Assembly: GCF_027531705.1 (NCBI RefSeq)
Contig: NZ_JAPZSP010000004.1
Location: 62,001 to 126,000, forward strand
Direction of reading: 5' to 3'
Length of the DNA stretch: 64,000 bases
Source of the DNA: Flavobacterium sp.
Lineage (GTDB): Bacteria > Bacteroidota > Bacteroidia > Flavobacteriales > Flavobacteriaceae
The translations under genes were made by a program, and so were the position numbers. Below, piece by piece: positions 16,731 through 26,223 of the stretch; within the stretch, counting starts at the first letter, position 1, and the number at the start of each line of letters is the position of its first letter. The notes under the pieces were generated by a model, which saw nothing but the letters and a program-made list of their open reading frames with translations, was not told where the DNA came from and made no database searches.

Positions 16731-17426
16731 ATGCGATTACTTATCAAATTACTTTTTTGTTTTTCTGTTTTTACTACTTTTTCTCAAGAAATTGAAACTG
16801 AAAAATCGCTTACCAAAGTTGATTCTCTTTACCGTGAAGATCAATTTTATGGTAGCATGTCATTTAGCATGATGCAAACCAAACCGCAAAATTATTCAGT
16901 AACCAAGCTATCGGCTGGCTTTTCAGCTGGATTTCTTAGAGATATGCCTATAAATAAGTCGAGAACTATTGCAATTGCGGCTGGATTAGGCGCTTCTTAT
17001 AACAAATTTGTCCATAATTTGGTTGTCACCAAACCAGCTTCTGAAATAGTTTATTCTGTGATAAGCCCTTCAGACTATGATAAAAATAAGCTTGAACTTG
17101 CAACTTTAGATGTTCCAATTGAATTAAGATGGCGAAATTCTACACCTGAAAGTCATCGTTTTTTTAGAATTTATAGTGGTGTAAAGATGAGTTATGTCGC
17201 TTTTAGCAAATCAAGACTTATTGTAGATGGAGAAACTTTTAAAATTAGGAACAACCCTGATATTACTAATTTTAGAACTTCTGTTTATTTAGCTATTGGA
17301 TACAACACATGGAATTTTTATGGCTCTTATGGCTTAACTCCAATTTTTAAATCAAATGCTAAAGTAGATTCTCAGGAAATTGGGTTGAATAATGTAAATC
17401 TAGGTTTGATGTTTTACATCTTATAA
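16731..17426 (+). CDS. outer-membrane beta-barrel-like protein
   Basis: The ATG at 16731 (MRLLIKLLFCFSVF) starts a clean signal peptide; an upstream in-frame start at 16692 would put a poor leader before it. The 231-residue product has alternating strands (KLSAGFSAGFLRDMP, TIAIAAGLGASYNKF, VYLAIGYNTWNFYGSY) and ends in an aromatic/hydrophobic strand (LGLMFYIL), as in PorT-like or OmpA-like barrels. The function is unknown. It overlaps the convergent PAP2-like gene by 6 nt. Confidence 0.75.
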   Translation: MRLLIKLLFCFSVFTTFSQEIETEKSLTKVDSLYREDQFYGSMSFSMMQTKPQNYSVTKLSAGFSAGFLRDMPINKSRTIAIAAGLGASYNKFVHNLVVTKPASEIVYSVISPSDYDKNKLELATLDVPIELRWRNSTPESHRFFRIYSGVKMSYVAFSKSRLIVDGETFKIRNNPDITNFRTSVYLAIGYNTWNFYGSYGLTPIFKSNAKVDSQEIGLNNVNLGLMFYIL

Positions 17427-18026
17427 CCAAAATTTCCAAACAACCATTTGCGAAAAAAATCCGATACAAAATCCAAAAATCACCTCTTTTAAAGTGTGTG
17501 CTTTCATTTCTAATCGTGATGTGGCAATGATTCCGTTGAGTAAAATCATTATTGAAATTAGAATCAAATAATTGGATTGATTGCTAATGCTTAAGCCTAT
17601 TACAAATGCTGTCAGCGAACTTATTCCGACCAAATGCAAACTCGATTTCATTTTTACAAATAGTAATACAAATGAAATAATGGTGCTAATCAATCCGCCT
17701 ACAAAAAAATAATGCAACTCTTCTAAAACATCAACTCTAATGCTGTCTTTGGCTAAAATAAACAACAAAATTGCCTGAATTACCAATGGAATTTTACGCT
17801 CATCAATTTGCGATGCCATTACCGAATTGATTTTCCCCATTGATTTTAGCAAATAATAAAAAGCAATTGGAATAAAAATAGTAATGATAATAATTTGAAT
17901 AAGCACTAACCAAACTTGTCTAATTTCGAGACTTGTATCTTGCAAGACAATATACAAAATTGCACCATATAAAGGTGTGAAAACTGGATGAAACAAATAG
18001 GAAAATAAAGGCGTTACTTTTTTCAA
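17421..18026 (-). CDS. PAP2-like integral membrane protein
   Basis: A 201-residue protein with about six membrane segments. It carries traces of the PAP2 phosphatase signature: DERKIPLV, then MKSSLHLVGISS in the place of the PSGH block, and SRLEMKAHTLKE in the place of SRx5Hx3D, with Glu instead of the final Asp. Whether it is an active lipid phosphatase is uncertain. It lies 9 nt downstream of the SDR gene on the same strand. Confidence 0.65.
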   Translation of the reverse strand: MKKVTPLFSYLFHPVFTPLYGAILYIVLQDTSLEIRQVWLVLIQIIIITIFIPIAFYYLLKSMGKINSVMASQIDERKIPLVIQAILLFILAKDSIRVDVLEELHYFFVGGLISTIISFVLLFVKMKSSLHLVGISSLTAFVIGLSISNQSNYLILISIMILLNGIIATSRLEMKAHTLKEVIFGFCIGFFSQMVVWKFWL

Positions 18027-18035
18027 AATTGGTTT

Positions 18036-19043
18036 TTATTTAAAATACTTGGCTGTTATGCGAATTGTTTCGTCAATTTTTTGGAAATCGTACTTTAGTA
18101 ATTCTTTTATTTTTTGACTTGAAAATTCATCTTGACTGAACAAATAATCGGAAACTTGAAATGAAAAATCTCTTTTCTTTCCAGTTATCAAACAATGTAG
18201 CCAGTCTATTGGAATCATTACTTTAATCATCCAAGGTTTTGCTTGAATGGTTGCTTTTTTTACTTGCAAAGCTTCTGCAATAGTAATAACGATATCTTGG
18301 TAGGTTTTATTTTCTGAAACCAAACAAAATCGTTCGCCAAAGCATTTTTGTTGCACTAGTTGATACATGATGGCTACAACATCGGTTACGGCAACAAATC
18401 CAGTTTTGCCTTTGGTATAAAAAGGTAAACCGTTGTTAACGGTCCAAAAAAGTTTTTGGCTGCTGTTTTTCCAATTTTCTTTTATTGATGCTGGTCCAAT
18501 GATAATTCCAGGGTTTACGATTACTACTTGCAAACCTTCTTGCTGTCCGCGCCAAATTTCCATTTCGGCACCATATTTTGAAATGGCATAATCGCTGTGA
18601 AACAATTCTGGATTCCATTCTGAGTTTTCGTCGATATTGGCTTCGTGCTCTTTTTTGTCGCCTAAAGCTGCTATTGAGCTTACATAACAAAGTTCTTTTA
18701 CCTTTTTGTCGATACAAAAGTTAACAATGTTGGCCGTTCCTTCAATGTTGATTTTGCGTAACTTTTCTTCATCATTTGGATCAAAAGAAACCAATGCAGC
18801 ACAATGGTAAACGGTTTGAATGTTTTGAAAAGCAATTTCGAGTTGAGAAACATCCAAAATATCGGCTTCAACCCATTGGATTTTCTCGAAAAGATTGGAT
18901 TTGTTATACTGAGCAAATAACGCTTTGGTTGATTGAATACTTTTTTCAGAACGATAAGTAGCGCGAATGGTTTCGCCTTTTTCTATAAGGTGAAGTGCTA
19001 AATGCGAACCAACTAATCCTGTAATTCCAGTTATTAATATCAT
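18036..19043 (-). CDS. NAD(P)-dependent epimerase/dehydratase (extended SDR)
   Basis: A 335-residue extended short-chain dehydrogenase. The N-terminus holds the Rossmann motif TGITGLVG (residues about 5-12). The catalytic YxxxK is YAISKYG, after a VSSIAALG block. The substrate is likely a sugar nucleotide or a sterol/flavonoid-type reductase substrate; the sequence does not settle which. It is probably co-transcribed with the PAP2-like gene. Confidence 0.87.
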   Translation of the reverse strand: MILITGITGLVGSHLALHLIEKGETIRATYRSEKSIQSTKALFAQYNKSNLFEKIQWVEADILDVSQLEIAFQNIQTVYHCAALVSFDPNDEEKLRKINIEGTANIVNFCIDKKVKELCYVSSIAALGDKKEHEANIDENSEWNPELFHSDYAISKYGAEMEIWRGQQEGLQVVIVNPGIIIGPASIKENWKNSSQKLFWTVNNGLPFYTKGKTGFVAVTDVVAIMYQLVQQKCFGERFCLVSENKTYQDIVITIAEALQVKKATIQAKPWMIKVMIPIDWLHCLITGKKRDFSFQVSDYLFSQDEFSSQKIKELLKYDFQKIDETIRITAKYFK

Positions 19044-19077
19044 AAAACTGTTATTTATAAAAAGACAAAAACAAACT

Positions 19078-19183
19078 AACCCTGATAAGAATGGAAATCC
19101 TTTTTATTTTTTCTTTAAAAATAAAAAGATTGGAATGGATAGCAGGAAAGACGATTGCTAAAATGCCCAAGCCTTTCGTTCCT
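19078..19183 (+). repeat. dispersed intergenic hairpin element, copy R1
   Basis: The copy begins with CCTGATAAGAATGGAAATCC, has an A/T stem (TTTTTATTTTT, loop TCTTT, AAAAATAAAAA) and ends with GGATAGCAGGAA and an AATGCCCAAGCC tail. The same order of words occurs in R2-R6. It fills the gap between mgtE and the SDR gene. Confidence 0.8.
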
Positions 19184-19186
19184 AAA

Positions 19187-20539
19187 TTAAAATCCTAAAA
19201 TCAATTTTGCTATTGAGAAATAGATTAAAATTCCACAAATATCGTTGCTTGTTGTGATAAATGGTCCGGTTGCTAATGCTGGATCGATGCCAAACTTGTT
19301 TAATATCAATGGAATAAAAGTTCCAATTAAGGATGCTATTATGATTACCGAAATTAGGGCGATTGTTACGATATATCCAATTTTAGGATCTACGCCAAGT
19401 AAAAAATGACTTCCAACAAAAAGTATGATGGCAAGAATGGTTCCGTTGAGTAAACTTAGTGATATTTCTTTTAGCAAACGATTGAAAATAGAACCGCTAA
19501 TGCTATGATTTGCCAAACCTTGCACAATAATTGCAGATGATTGAACGCCAACATTACCAGCCATTGCGGCAATAAGCGGCGTGAAGAAAAATAATTCTCC
19601 GTGTTCTTTCATAGCGCCTTCAAAAAGTCCGAGCATTTTTACGCTAATAAAACCACCGAGAAGTGCCAAAACCAACCAAGGCAAACGCGCTTTGGTAAGT
19701 TCGAGAATGCTGTCATCGGCTTCTACGTCTTGCGAGATACCCGCTGCTAATTGGTAATCTTTGTCGGCTTCTTCCTTGATTACATCTACCACGTCATCTA
19801 TGGTTACACGACCTACTAATCTTCCCATTTCGTCTACAACAGGTATTGCCTCAAGGTCATATTTCTGCATGATTCGAGCCACTTCAACATTTGGCGTATG
19901 CACTTTTACATAATCTACCTTTTTGATATAGACATCACTTATCATGGTTTTGGTAGAAGTGGTCAATAAATCTTTGAGCGATAAACGTCCTTTTAATCTA
20001 TTTTCATCGTCAACAACGTATATTGAATGCACTCGTGTTACATTTTCTGCTTGAATACGCATTTCTTTTACGCAAGTCAAAACAGTCCAATTCTCGTTGA
20101 CTTTTACAAGCTCTTTTCCCATCAATCCACCAGCTTCATCTTCGTCGTAACGTAACAAATCGACAATGTCTTTGGCGTGTTCAACATCTTCAAGCTCCGA
20201 AATTACTTGCTCTTTTTTACTTTGAGATAACTCGGCGATAATGTCGGCAGCGTCATCGGTATCAAGTTCATCAAGTTCTTCAGCAATTTCTTTGGCTGAT
20301 AATCCGCTAAGGATTTTTTCGCGCAAATCGTCTTCTAGTTCAGGAAGGATTTCGGCTGTAACTTCACTATCTAATATTTTGAAAATATAAATAGCTTCTT
20401 CAGTATCAAGTTCTTCAAAAATTTCGGCAATATCAGCATGGTGCATATCGTTCAATAAAACTTCCAGTTGACTGTCGTTTTTTGAATGGATAAGCTCCTC
20501 GATTTGAACTAAAAGTTCTTTGCTGATTTTAAACTGCAT
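19187..20539 (-). CDS. mgtE: magnesium transporter MgtE
   Basis: A 450-residue transporter in standard MgtE order: an N-terminal acidic helical domain ([24 protein letters not shown]), two CBS domains at about 135-260 that sense magnesium, a connecting helix, and five membrane segments from about 285 (ending [10 protein letters not shown]). It imports Mg2+ and the N/CBS domains close the channel when Mg2+ is high. Its start overlaps the rsmA 3' end by 11 nt. I saw no magnesium riboswitch. Confidence 0.96.
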   Translation of the reverse strand: MQFKISKELLVQIEELIHSKNDSQLEVLLNDMHHADIAEIFEELDTEEAIYIFKILDSEVTAEILPELEDDLREKILSGLSAKEIAEELDELDTDDAADIIAELSQSKKEQVISELEDVEHAKDIVDLLRYDEDEAGGLMGKELVKVNENWTVLTCVKEMRIQAENVTRVHSIYVVDDENRLKGRLSLKDLLTTSTKTMISDVYIKKVDYVKVHTPNVEVARIMQKYDLEAIPVVDEMGRLVGRVTIDDVVDVIKEEADKDYQLAAGISQDVEADDSILELTKARLPWLVLALLGGFISVKMLGLFEGAMKEHGELFFFTPLIAAMAGNVGVQSSAIIVQGLANHSISGSIFNRLLKEISLSLLNGTILAIILFVGSHFLLGVDPKIGYIVTIALISVIIIASLIGTFIPLILNKFGIDPALATGPFITTSNDICGILIYFSIAKLILGF

Positions 20540-21305
20540 TGGCTTCTATTTTTTGAGTAAGTTCGATAAATTGTTCAACCGATAATTGTTCCGGACGCAG
20601 GTCAAAGATAGTGTCTTCTCGCAAATTATCGGGCAAATTTAGTGTTTTTAAACTATTTCGCATTGTTTTTCTGCGCTGTTGAAAAGCCGTTTTTACAACC
20701 GTAAATAGTAATTTCTCTGAACATGGTAATTCGTAATTCTCTTTTCGGCGTAATCGCAAAACACCCGATTTTACTTTAGGTGGCGGATTGAAAACATTTT
20801 CGTCAACGGTAAATAAATACTCGGCATCATAAAAAGCTTGCGCTAAAACCGATAAAATTCCGTAAACTTTGCTTCCTTTCTTAGAACAAATTCGTTCGGC
20901 TACTTCTTTTTGAAACATTCCCGAAAACTCAGGAATTTGACTGCGGTATTCCAATGTACGAAAAACTATTTGTGTCGAAATATTATAGGGAAAATTGCCA
21001 ATGATAGCAAATTGTTTTCCTTCAAAAATTTCGTTGATATTGTATTTTAAAAAATCTTTTGCGATGATTTTATCCTTCAATTTTGGATAATTTTCATTCA
21101 AATAATCAACCGATTCCGTGTCGATTTCTACTACATAAGTGGTAACTGGTTTTTCGAGCAAATATTTGGTCAAAACACCCATTCCTGGTCCAATTTCTAG
21201 CACATTTTCATAGCCAACAAGGTTTAACGTGTCTGCTATGTTTTTGGCAACCGATTCGTCTTTTAGAAAATGTTGTCCGAGATGTTTTTTGGCTTTTACT
21301 GTCAT
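20529..21305 (-). CDS. rsmA: 16S rRNA dimethyladenosine transferase RsmA (KsgA)
   Basis: A 258-residue SAM-dependent enzyme that dimethylates two adjacent adenines near the 3' end of 16S rRNA during 30S maturation. It has the [11 protein letters not shown] start typical of KsgA, the SAM motif [11 protein letters not shown] and the catalytic NFPY block (GNFPYNIS). The length is normal. It forms an overlapping pair with mgtE, a common arrangement in Flavobacteriaceae. Confidence 0.97.
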   Translation of the reverse strand: MTVKAKKHLGQHFLKDESVAKNIADTLNLVGYENVLEIGPGMGVLTKYLLEKPVTTYVVEIDTESVDYLNENYPKLKDKIIAKDFLKYNINEIFEGKQFAIIGNFPYNISTQIVFRTLEYRSQIPEFSGMFQKEVAERICSKKGSKVYGILSVLAQAFYDAEYLFTVDENVFNPPPKVKSGVLRLRRKENYELPCSEKLLFTVVKTAFQQRRKTMRNSLKTLNLPDNLREDTIFDLRPEQLSVEQFIELTQKIEANAV

Positions 21306-21355
21306 TATGTAGTGTGAAGTAATGCAACTTCTTTATTGGTAGTAATTGGAAACGG

Positions 21356-22486
21356 CTACAAATTTAGGAAAAATAAATCTGATGCGATTCCATCGGTCAG
21401 AAACTTTCCTTTTTTTGTGGTTTTGAGCGTATTATTTTCGACAAAAAGTAAGTTGTCGTCAATAAATTTAGATGCTTGTTTGTTTAGATAATCCAAATAG
21501 GTTTTTCCAAATTCAGCTTCAATTCTTTCTAACGAAACGCCCCAAATAGTTCGCAAACCCGTCATAATATACTCATTGTATTGATCAGTTTTGGAAAGAA
21601 TTTCAGTTTCAGATGGCAATCTGTTTTCGGCAATTGCTTTTAGATACATAGCATTATTGGAAATATTCCAACTTCTTGAAATTCCGTTAAAACTATGTGC
21701 TGATGGGCCAATTCCGATGTATTTTTTACCTAACCAATAAGCCGAATTGTTTTTGGAAAAATAATCAGGTTTTCCAAAATTGGATAATTCATAATGAATA
21801 AAACCATTTTCTTCGAGTTTTTCAACCAAAATATAAAAATGTTCTGAAGCCAAATTTTCGTCAAGATTCGGGATAATTCCTTTTTGAATAAACGAATGCA
21901 AAGCCGTTTTTGGCTCAACAGTCAAGGCATAACTAGAAATATGTGGAATATTAAAAGACAAAGCCGTTTCGATATTTTGAAGCCATTTTTCGTTGGTCAT
22001 ATTAGGCATTCCGTAAATCAAATCGATGGTGATATTGTCGAAATAACGAGTGGCGATTTCTAAACATTTTTTGGCTTCCGCCGAATTATGAGCACGGTTC
22101 ATCAACTCCAAATCGTCTTCAAAAAAAGATTGAATTCCGATAGAAAGACGGTTGATTCCGATTTTAGAAAGCTCGATTAAATAATCTTCCGACAAATCAT
22201 CTGGATTGGCTTCAAGTGTGATTTCGGGGTTTTTATCAACTTTATAATTTTTATAAATTGCATCAATCAGAAGTTTTAAATCTGCAATCTGCAATCTACT
22301 CGGTGTTCCACCACCAAAATAAATAGTTTCAATTAGTTCATTGTTGGATTCCTCTTTACGCAGTTCTATTTCTTTGACCAACGCCAAAACCATCTCTTCT
22401 TTTTTCTTCATAGAAGTAGAAAAATGAAAATCGCAATAGTGACAAGCCTGCTTGCAAAATGGGATATGGATGTAGATTCCGGACAT
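21356..22486 (-). CDS. hemW: HemW, radical SAM heme chaperone
   Basis: A 376-residue radical SAM protein with Cys11, Cys15 and Cys18 (FCKQACHYCDF), the GGGTPS block, and the HemW C-terminal domain. HemW is often mislabelled as an oxygen-independent coproporphyrinogen oxidase; this protein has the short CxxxCxxC form and start (SGIYIHIPFC) typical of HemW, which inserts heme into proteins. A GTTTTCAGTCGCAG-type repeat lies just upstream. Confidence 0.93.
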   Translation of the reverse strand: MSGIYIHIPFCKQACHYCDFHFSTSMKKKEEMVLALVKEIELRKEESNNELIETIYFGGGTPSRLQIADLKLLIDAIYKNYKVDKNPEITLEANPDDLSEDYLIELSKIGINRLSIGIQSFFEDDLELMNRAHNSAEAKKCLEIATRYFDNITIDLIYGMPNMTNEKWLQNIETALSFNIPHISSYALTVEPKTALHSFIQKGIIPNLDENLASEHFYILVEKLEENGFIHYELSNFGKPDYFSKNNSAYWLGKKYIGIGPSAHSFNGISRSWNISNNAMYLKAIAENRLPSETEILSKTDQYNEYIMTGLRTIWGVSLERIEAEFGKTYLDYLNKQASKFIDDNLLFVENNTLKTTKKGKFLTDGIASDLFFLNL

Positions 22487-22499
22487 TTTTTTTAGTATT

Positions 22500-22549
22500 C
22501 AGTCGCAGTCAAAGTTTGCAGTGTTGTGACTGAAAACTGTGACTGAAAA
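22500..22549. repeat. short GTGACTGAAAAC-type repeats upstream of hemW
   Basis: AGTCGCAGTC at 22501 is followed by two GTGACTGAAAAC copies. Related words lie at 37864-37890 and 48610-48692, also between co-directional genes. Confidence 0.6.
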
Positions 22550-23104
22550 CTATTTTTTAACTCGTTCTTCATTTTGTTTTACAAAAGCATCCCAACCGCT
22601 ATAACTTTTGCTTCCAACCACTTTTCCTGAATTGAAAAAATGGCAAACGGCTGCTGCCAATCCATCGGTTGAGTCTAGATTTTTTGGCAACTCTTTTAGT
22701 CCTAAAAGTTGTTGCAGCATTTTAGCAACTTGTTCTTTACTAGCGTTTCCGTTTCCAGTTATAGCCATTTTTATTTTCTTAGGTTCGTATTCGGTTATAG
22801 GAATTTGGCGTGATAAACCTGCAGCCATCGCTACTCCTTGTGCTCTACCTAATTTTAACATCGATTGTACATTTTTACCAAAAAAAGGTGCTTCAATAGC
22901 AATTTCGTCTGGATGATGTGTTTCTATAAGTTCGATTGTGCGTTCAAAAATGACTTTTAGCTTGGTATAATGATCGTCGTATTTGCTCAAAATAAGTTCG
23001 TTCAATTGAAGAAATTCCATTTTCTTATTGATTACTTTTATTAATCCGAAACCCATAATCGTTGTTCCTGGGTCGATTCCTAATATGATTCGTTCGTTTG
23101 CCAA
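22550..23104 (-). CDS. ruvC: Holliday junction resolvase RuvC
   Basis: A 184-residue RNase-H-fold nuclease that cuts Holliday junctions with the RuvAB helicase. The first catalytic Asp is in ILGIDPG (residue 11), Glu in IAIEAPFFG, and the C-terminal acidic pair in LDSTDGLAAAVCH. The start is TTG at 23104-23102; no ATG is available nearby and MANERIILGIDPG matches homologues. AGTTTAAA-type repeats lie just upstream. Confidence 0.95.
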   Translation of the reverse strand: MANERIILGIDPGTTIMGFGLIKVINKKMEFLQLNELILSKYDDHYTKLKVIFERTIELIETHHPDEIAIEAPFFGKNVQSMLKLGRAQGVAMAAGLSRQIPITEYEPKKIKMAITGNGNASKEQVAKMLQQLLGLKELPKNLDSTDGLAAAVCHFFNSGKVVGSKSYSGWDAFVKQNEERVKK

Positions 23105-23106
23105 TT

Positions 23107-23148
23107 TTTAGTTTAGAGTTTAGGAGTTTAAAAGTTTAAAAGTTTGTT
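23107..23148. repeat. AGTTTAAA-type short tandem repeat upstream of ruvC
   Basis: Four to five copies of a near-decamer (GTTTAGGA, GTTTAAAA) fill the gap between ruvC and the divergent membrane gene. On the ruvC sense strand the word reads TTTTAAACTC. The same orientation is seen upstream of four other minus-strand genes. Confidence 0.7.
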
Positions 23149-23159
23149 TCTTTGCACCA

Positions 23160-24083
23160 ATGATTACAATTTCTCACAAAGCTAAACAATTCTTGGTTTT
23201 TTCAGTCAAACTTTTGATTGTTGTTGGGGCATTTTATTTTATTTACAACCAACTTGCTACAAATGACAAGTTAGATTGGGATAAGTTTGAAAAATTAGTC
23301 CAAAAAAAGGCTTCGGTTTTGGGAATCCTATTTTTACTTTCTTTTAGTGTTGTCAATCGTTATTTGGAGATTTTGAAATGGCAAAACTTGGTTGCATTTA
23401 TCAAACCAATTTCAGTTGGAGAAAGTACCAAACAAGTTTTGGGCGCATTGACTGCGGGCATTTTTACACCAAATGGTTTAGGCGAATATGCTGGAAAAGC
23501 ATTGTATTTTGACAAAACAAAAACCAAACAAATCATTTTTTTAAACCTTATTTGTAATGGAATTCAAATGATTTTGACGGTCGTTTTTGGGTTATTTGGA
23601 TTAATGATTATTGGCTATCAAAAGGAAGTTTCTTTTTTAGGAACGGCTGTTTTAATTATATTCACTTTTTTATTTTTCACTAAAAAAATTAAAATAAAAG
23701 GATATTCAGTTGAAAAATTGTTAATGAAAATTGGAGAAATTCCAAATTCAATTCATGCAAAAAATAATATTTTAGCCGTTTGCAGATATTTGGTTTTTTC
23801 GCATCAATACTATTTTTTATTTCTAGCTTTTGATGTAGATTTACCCTATTTAACTATGATGGCGACAATTGCTGTAGTTTATTTTCTTGCTTCGTCGTTA
23901 CCAAGTTTTCAGTTTTTAGATTTTGCTGTAAAAGGTAGTGTGGCTGTTTTTTTCTTCGGAAAATTGGGCGTTAACGAATGGATTGTGGTTTTTATAAGCA
24001 CGTTAATGTGGTTTTTGAACGTTGTTTTGCCAGTAGTTATTGGAAGTTATTTTGTTTTAAAATTTAAACCCAAATGGAATTAA
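23160..24083 (+). CDS. lysylphosphatidylglycerol synthase TM-like (UPF0104) membrane protein
   Basis: A 307-residue protein with about eight membrane segments and the family block FTPNGLGEYAGKALYF. UPF0104 domains occur in MprF and in flippase-like proteins that move or modify lipid-linked molecules; here no catalytic domain is attached. Its 3' end overlaps a family 2 glycosyltransferase by 10 nt, so the two may build or move a glycolipid together (inference). Confidence 0.85.
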   Translation: MITISHKAKQFLVFSVKLLIVVGAFYFIYNQLATNDKLDWDKFEKLVQKKASVLGILFLLSFSVVNRYLEILKWQNLVAFIKPISVGESTKQVLGALTAGIFTPNGLGEYAGKALYFDKTKTKQIIFLNLICNGIQMILTVVFGLFGLMIIGYQKEVSFLGTAVLIIFTFLFFTKKIKIKGYSVEKLLMKIGEIPNSIHAKNNILAVCRYLVFSHQYYFLFLAFDVDLPYLTMMATIAVVYFLASSLPSFQFLDFAVKGSVAVFFFGKLGVNEWIVVFISTLMWFLNVVLPVVIGSYFVLKFKPKWN

Positions 24084-25207
24084 TTACGATTATTTTTTGT
24101 TTGATAACAATAGACTATGTAATTTTCATAAGTCTTTTGATTTATGGATTTGCCAAAGTAAAATCGTTTGAAAAAATCGATTTACAACCTAAAACAACCT
24201 TTTCAATAATTGTTCCTTTTCGAAATGAAGAAAAGAATTTTAGAACGCTTTTAGATTCCATTTCACAATTGAATTATCCTTTAGATTTGTTTGAAATTAT
24301 TGTAATTGATGATTTTTCGAATGACAATTCGGAGAAGATTTTTAACAAATGGCGAATGGAAAATGGTTTGATTCAAACAACGCTTTTGGAAAATCTTCGC
24401 TTGTCCAATTCTCCCAAAAAAGATGCTATTTCGAGAGCGGTTCCTGTTGTGAAAAATGAGTGGATTATCACTACTGATGCTGATTGTGAAGTTCCAAGAA
24501 ACTGGCTTTTAGCATTTGATAATTACATCCAATCGCATGAAGTTGAAATGTTGGTTGGTGCTGTAAATGTAAAAGCTAAATGGAATCCGTTTCATTATTT
24601 TCAGCAGATGGATTTGATGAGTTTGCAAGGAACAACTATTGGAAGTTTTGGTTTGAGAGAAGCTTTTATGTGTAATGGAGCTAATTTTGCTTACACCAAA
24701 AACTTGTTTAATTCGCTTGGTGGTTTTAATGGAAATGCAAAAATAGCCAGTGGCGACGATGTTTTTTTGTTGCAAAAAGCTGTTAAACAAAATGCAGAAA
24801 AAGTTCATTATTTAAAAAATATAGAAAGCATCGTATTGACAAAACCTGAAAATAATATTCTCAAACTTTTTATGCAACGTGTTCGTTGGGCAAGCAAAAC
24901 AGGAAGTTATGATAGCGATTTTGCCAAAGGATTAGCGGTAGTGGTTTTGTTGATGAATGCGTCTTTTGTTGCGGGTTGCGGGTTGTGGATTGCTGGTTTT
25001 GCTGATTGGAAACTACTTACTATTGCTTTCGGACTGAAGTTGGTTGTTGATTATATTTTGCTCCTTAAAACCAATAGCTTCTTGCAAAAAGGAAAATTTT
25101 TGTTTCCGATTATTAGTAGTTTGGTGTACCCTTTTTTTAGCAGTGTTGTTGGATTTTATTCTCTTGTTGGAACCTTTACTTGGAAAGACAGAAGTTTTAA
25201 AAAATAA
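24074..25207 (+). CDS. family 2 glycosyltransferase, membrane-associated
   Basis: A 377-residue GT-A glycosyltransferase. An N-terminal membrane helix precedes the catalytic domain (SIIVPFRNEEKNF, the nucleotide-binding VIDDFSNDNS, the DxD-like TTDADCEVP, and the QRVRW motif typical of processive GT2 enzymes). Three C-terminal membrane helices follow. It probably transfers sugar from a nucleotide donor to a membrane acceptor. It is coupled to the UPF0104 gene. Confidence 0.9.
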   Translation: MELITIIFCLITIDYVIFISLLIYGFAKVKSFEKIDLQPKTTFSIIVPFRNEEKNFRTLLDSISQLNYPLDLFEIIVIDDFSNDNSEKIFNKWRMENGLIQTTLLENLRLSNSPKKDAISRAVPVVKNEWIITTDADCEVPRNWLLAFDNYIQSHEVEMLVGAVNVKAKWNPFHYFQQMDLMSLQGTTIGSFGLREAFMCNGANFAYTKNLFNSLGGFNGNAKIASGDDVFLLQKAVKQNAEKVHYLKNIESIVLTKPENNILKLFMQRVRWASKTGSYDSDFAKGLAVVVLLMNASFVAGCGLWIAGFADWKLLTIAFGLKLVVDYILLLKTNSFLQKGKFLFPIISSLVYPFFSSVVGFYSLVGTFTWKDRSFKK

Positions 25208-25214
25208 CCAAGCC

Positions 25215-25306
25215 TTTCAGAACGCTTAGCCCAGATAGCAGTGGAAATCCTTTTCTTTTTTTCTTTAAAAAAGAAAAGATTGGAACGTATAGCTGGAAAT
25301 AGCTCC
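25215..25306 (+). repeat. dispersed intergenic hairpin element, copy R2
   Basis: It contains AGCAGTGGAAATCC, a stem of CTTTTCTTTTTT and AAAAAAGAAAAG around TCTTT, and GGAACGTATAGCTGGAAAT. The stem has a C-G pair where R1 and R6 have A-T style pairs, so pairing is kept. It sits between convergent genes. Confidence 0.8.
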
Positions 25307-25309
25307 TAA

Positions 25310-25771
25310 TTATTCTACTTTTAAAATTACTGGTAACGTGAATTGTGTTTTGACTGGAATTCCGCGTTTTATGGCTGGTTTTATGATTGGGAAATCGACT
25401 AATTTTGCTTTCAGAATACTGTCAATTTTTTCATTATCAGCTTGTTGTTGGGTTTCAAATTGCAAGGTTGAATTTGGCAAAATACTCACTTGAACGGCAA
25501 TGGTATCGAACTTGGCGAAAGGAAGTTTTGGTTTGTCGGCATCTAATTTTTGCTGAATTAAAGCCGAAAGTGTATTGATAAAACATTCCTGATTTTGGGT
25601 TTTGTCGGAAACTGAATCACAAGTTATGATGGTCGGAAATTCGTCCACTTTTTTCCAGTCAATGGTTTGTATTTCCTTGTTTAGCAACTCTTCTTCAGAC
25701 GGAATTTGCTTATCAATAAATTGACAAGAAACACATAAAAACAACATGAAAACGGCTGAATATTTTTTCAA
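25310..25771 (-). CDS. small lipoprotein with a TonB C-terminal-like tail
   Basis: A 153-residue protein. The N-terminus is a lipoprotein signal (MLFLCVSC lipobox, Cys16). The end (FPIIKPAIKRGIPVKTQFTL) resembles the strand pattern of the TonB C-terminal domain, but I cannot confirm this. It may form an operon with the secreted protein gene 17 nt upstream. Confidence 0.65.
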   Translation of the reverse strand: MKKYSAVFMLFLCVSCQFIDKQIPSEEELLNKEIQTIDWKKVDEFPTIITCDSVSDKTQNQECFINTLSALIQQKLDADKPKLPFAKFDTIAVQVSILPNSTLQFETQQQADNEKIDSILKAKLVDFPIIKPAIKRGIPVKTQFTLPVILKVE

Positions 25772-25788
25772 TTTATGCTAAAATTGGG

Positions 25789-26175
25789 TTATTTTTTCTC
25801 TTCTTTAAATTTAAGATAGTCTTCGTAGGTTTTAGAAAGCCATTCTTTTTTGTTAGACTCGGCTTCTGCTTTTCTGGCTGGATAAAGTTTTGCTAAACGA
25901 TCAGAAAATGTTGCAATTTTTACTGTAAAAGTATAAAATTCTTCGCGAGTGAAGGTGTAATTTTTATCATTTTGCTTGGCTAAAAAATCAAGAAACATCG
26001 AATCAAAATTTTTCATCGAGTAGTTTAAAACCGCCGCTTTGTATTGGTTGTATATTTTTTCTTTAAGAACCTCATCAGAAGTGCTTTTTGTATCTTGAGC
26101 ATGCATATTTGCAGTAAAAACAAATAGTAACGCAGCAAAAATTATTTTTTTACTAAATGTGTTATAAATTGCCAT
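25789..26175 (-). CDS. small secreted protein of unknown function
   Basis: A 128-residue protein with a signal peptide (KKIIFAALLFVFTANMHA) and a helical mature part (YNQYKAAVLNYSMKNFDSMF, YEDYLKFKEEKK). I see no recognised domain. Divergent from the DUF456 gene. Confidence 0.6.
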   Translation of the reverse strand: MAIYNTFSKKIIFAALLFVFTANMHAQDTKSTSDEVLKEKIYNQYKAAVLNYSMKNFDSMFLDFLAKQNDKNYTFTREEFYTFTVKIATFSDRLAKLYPARKAEAESNKKEWLSKTYEDYLKFKEEKK

Positions 26176-26223
26176 AAGTTTTGTTTTTTTACACCATAAT
26201 TATACATCAAAAGTACAAATTTT

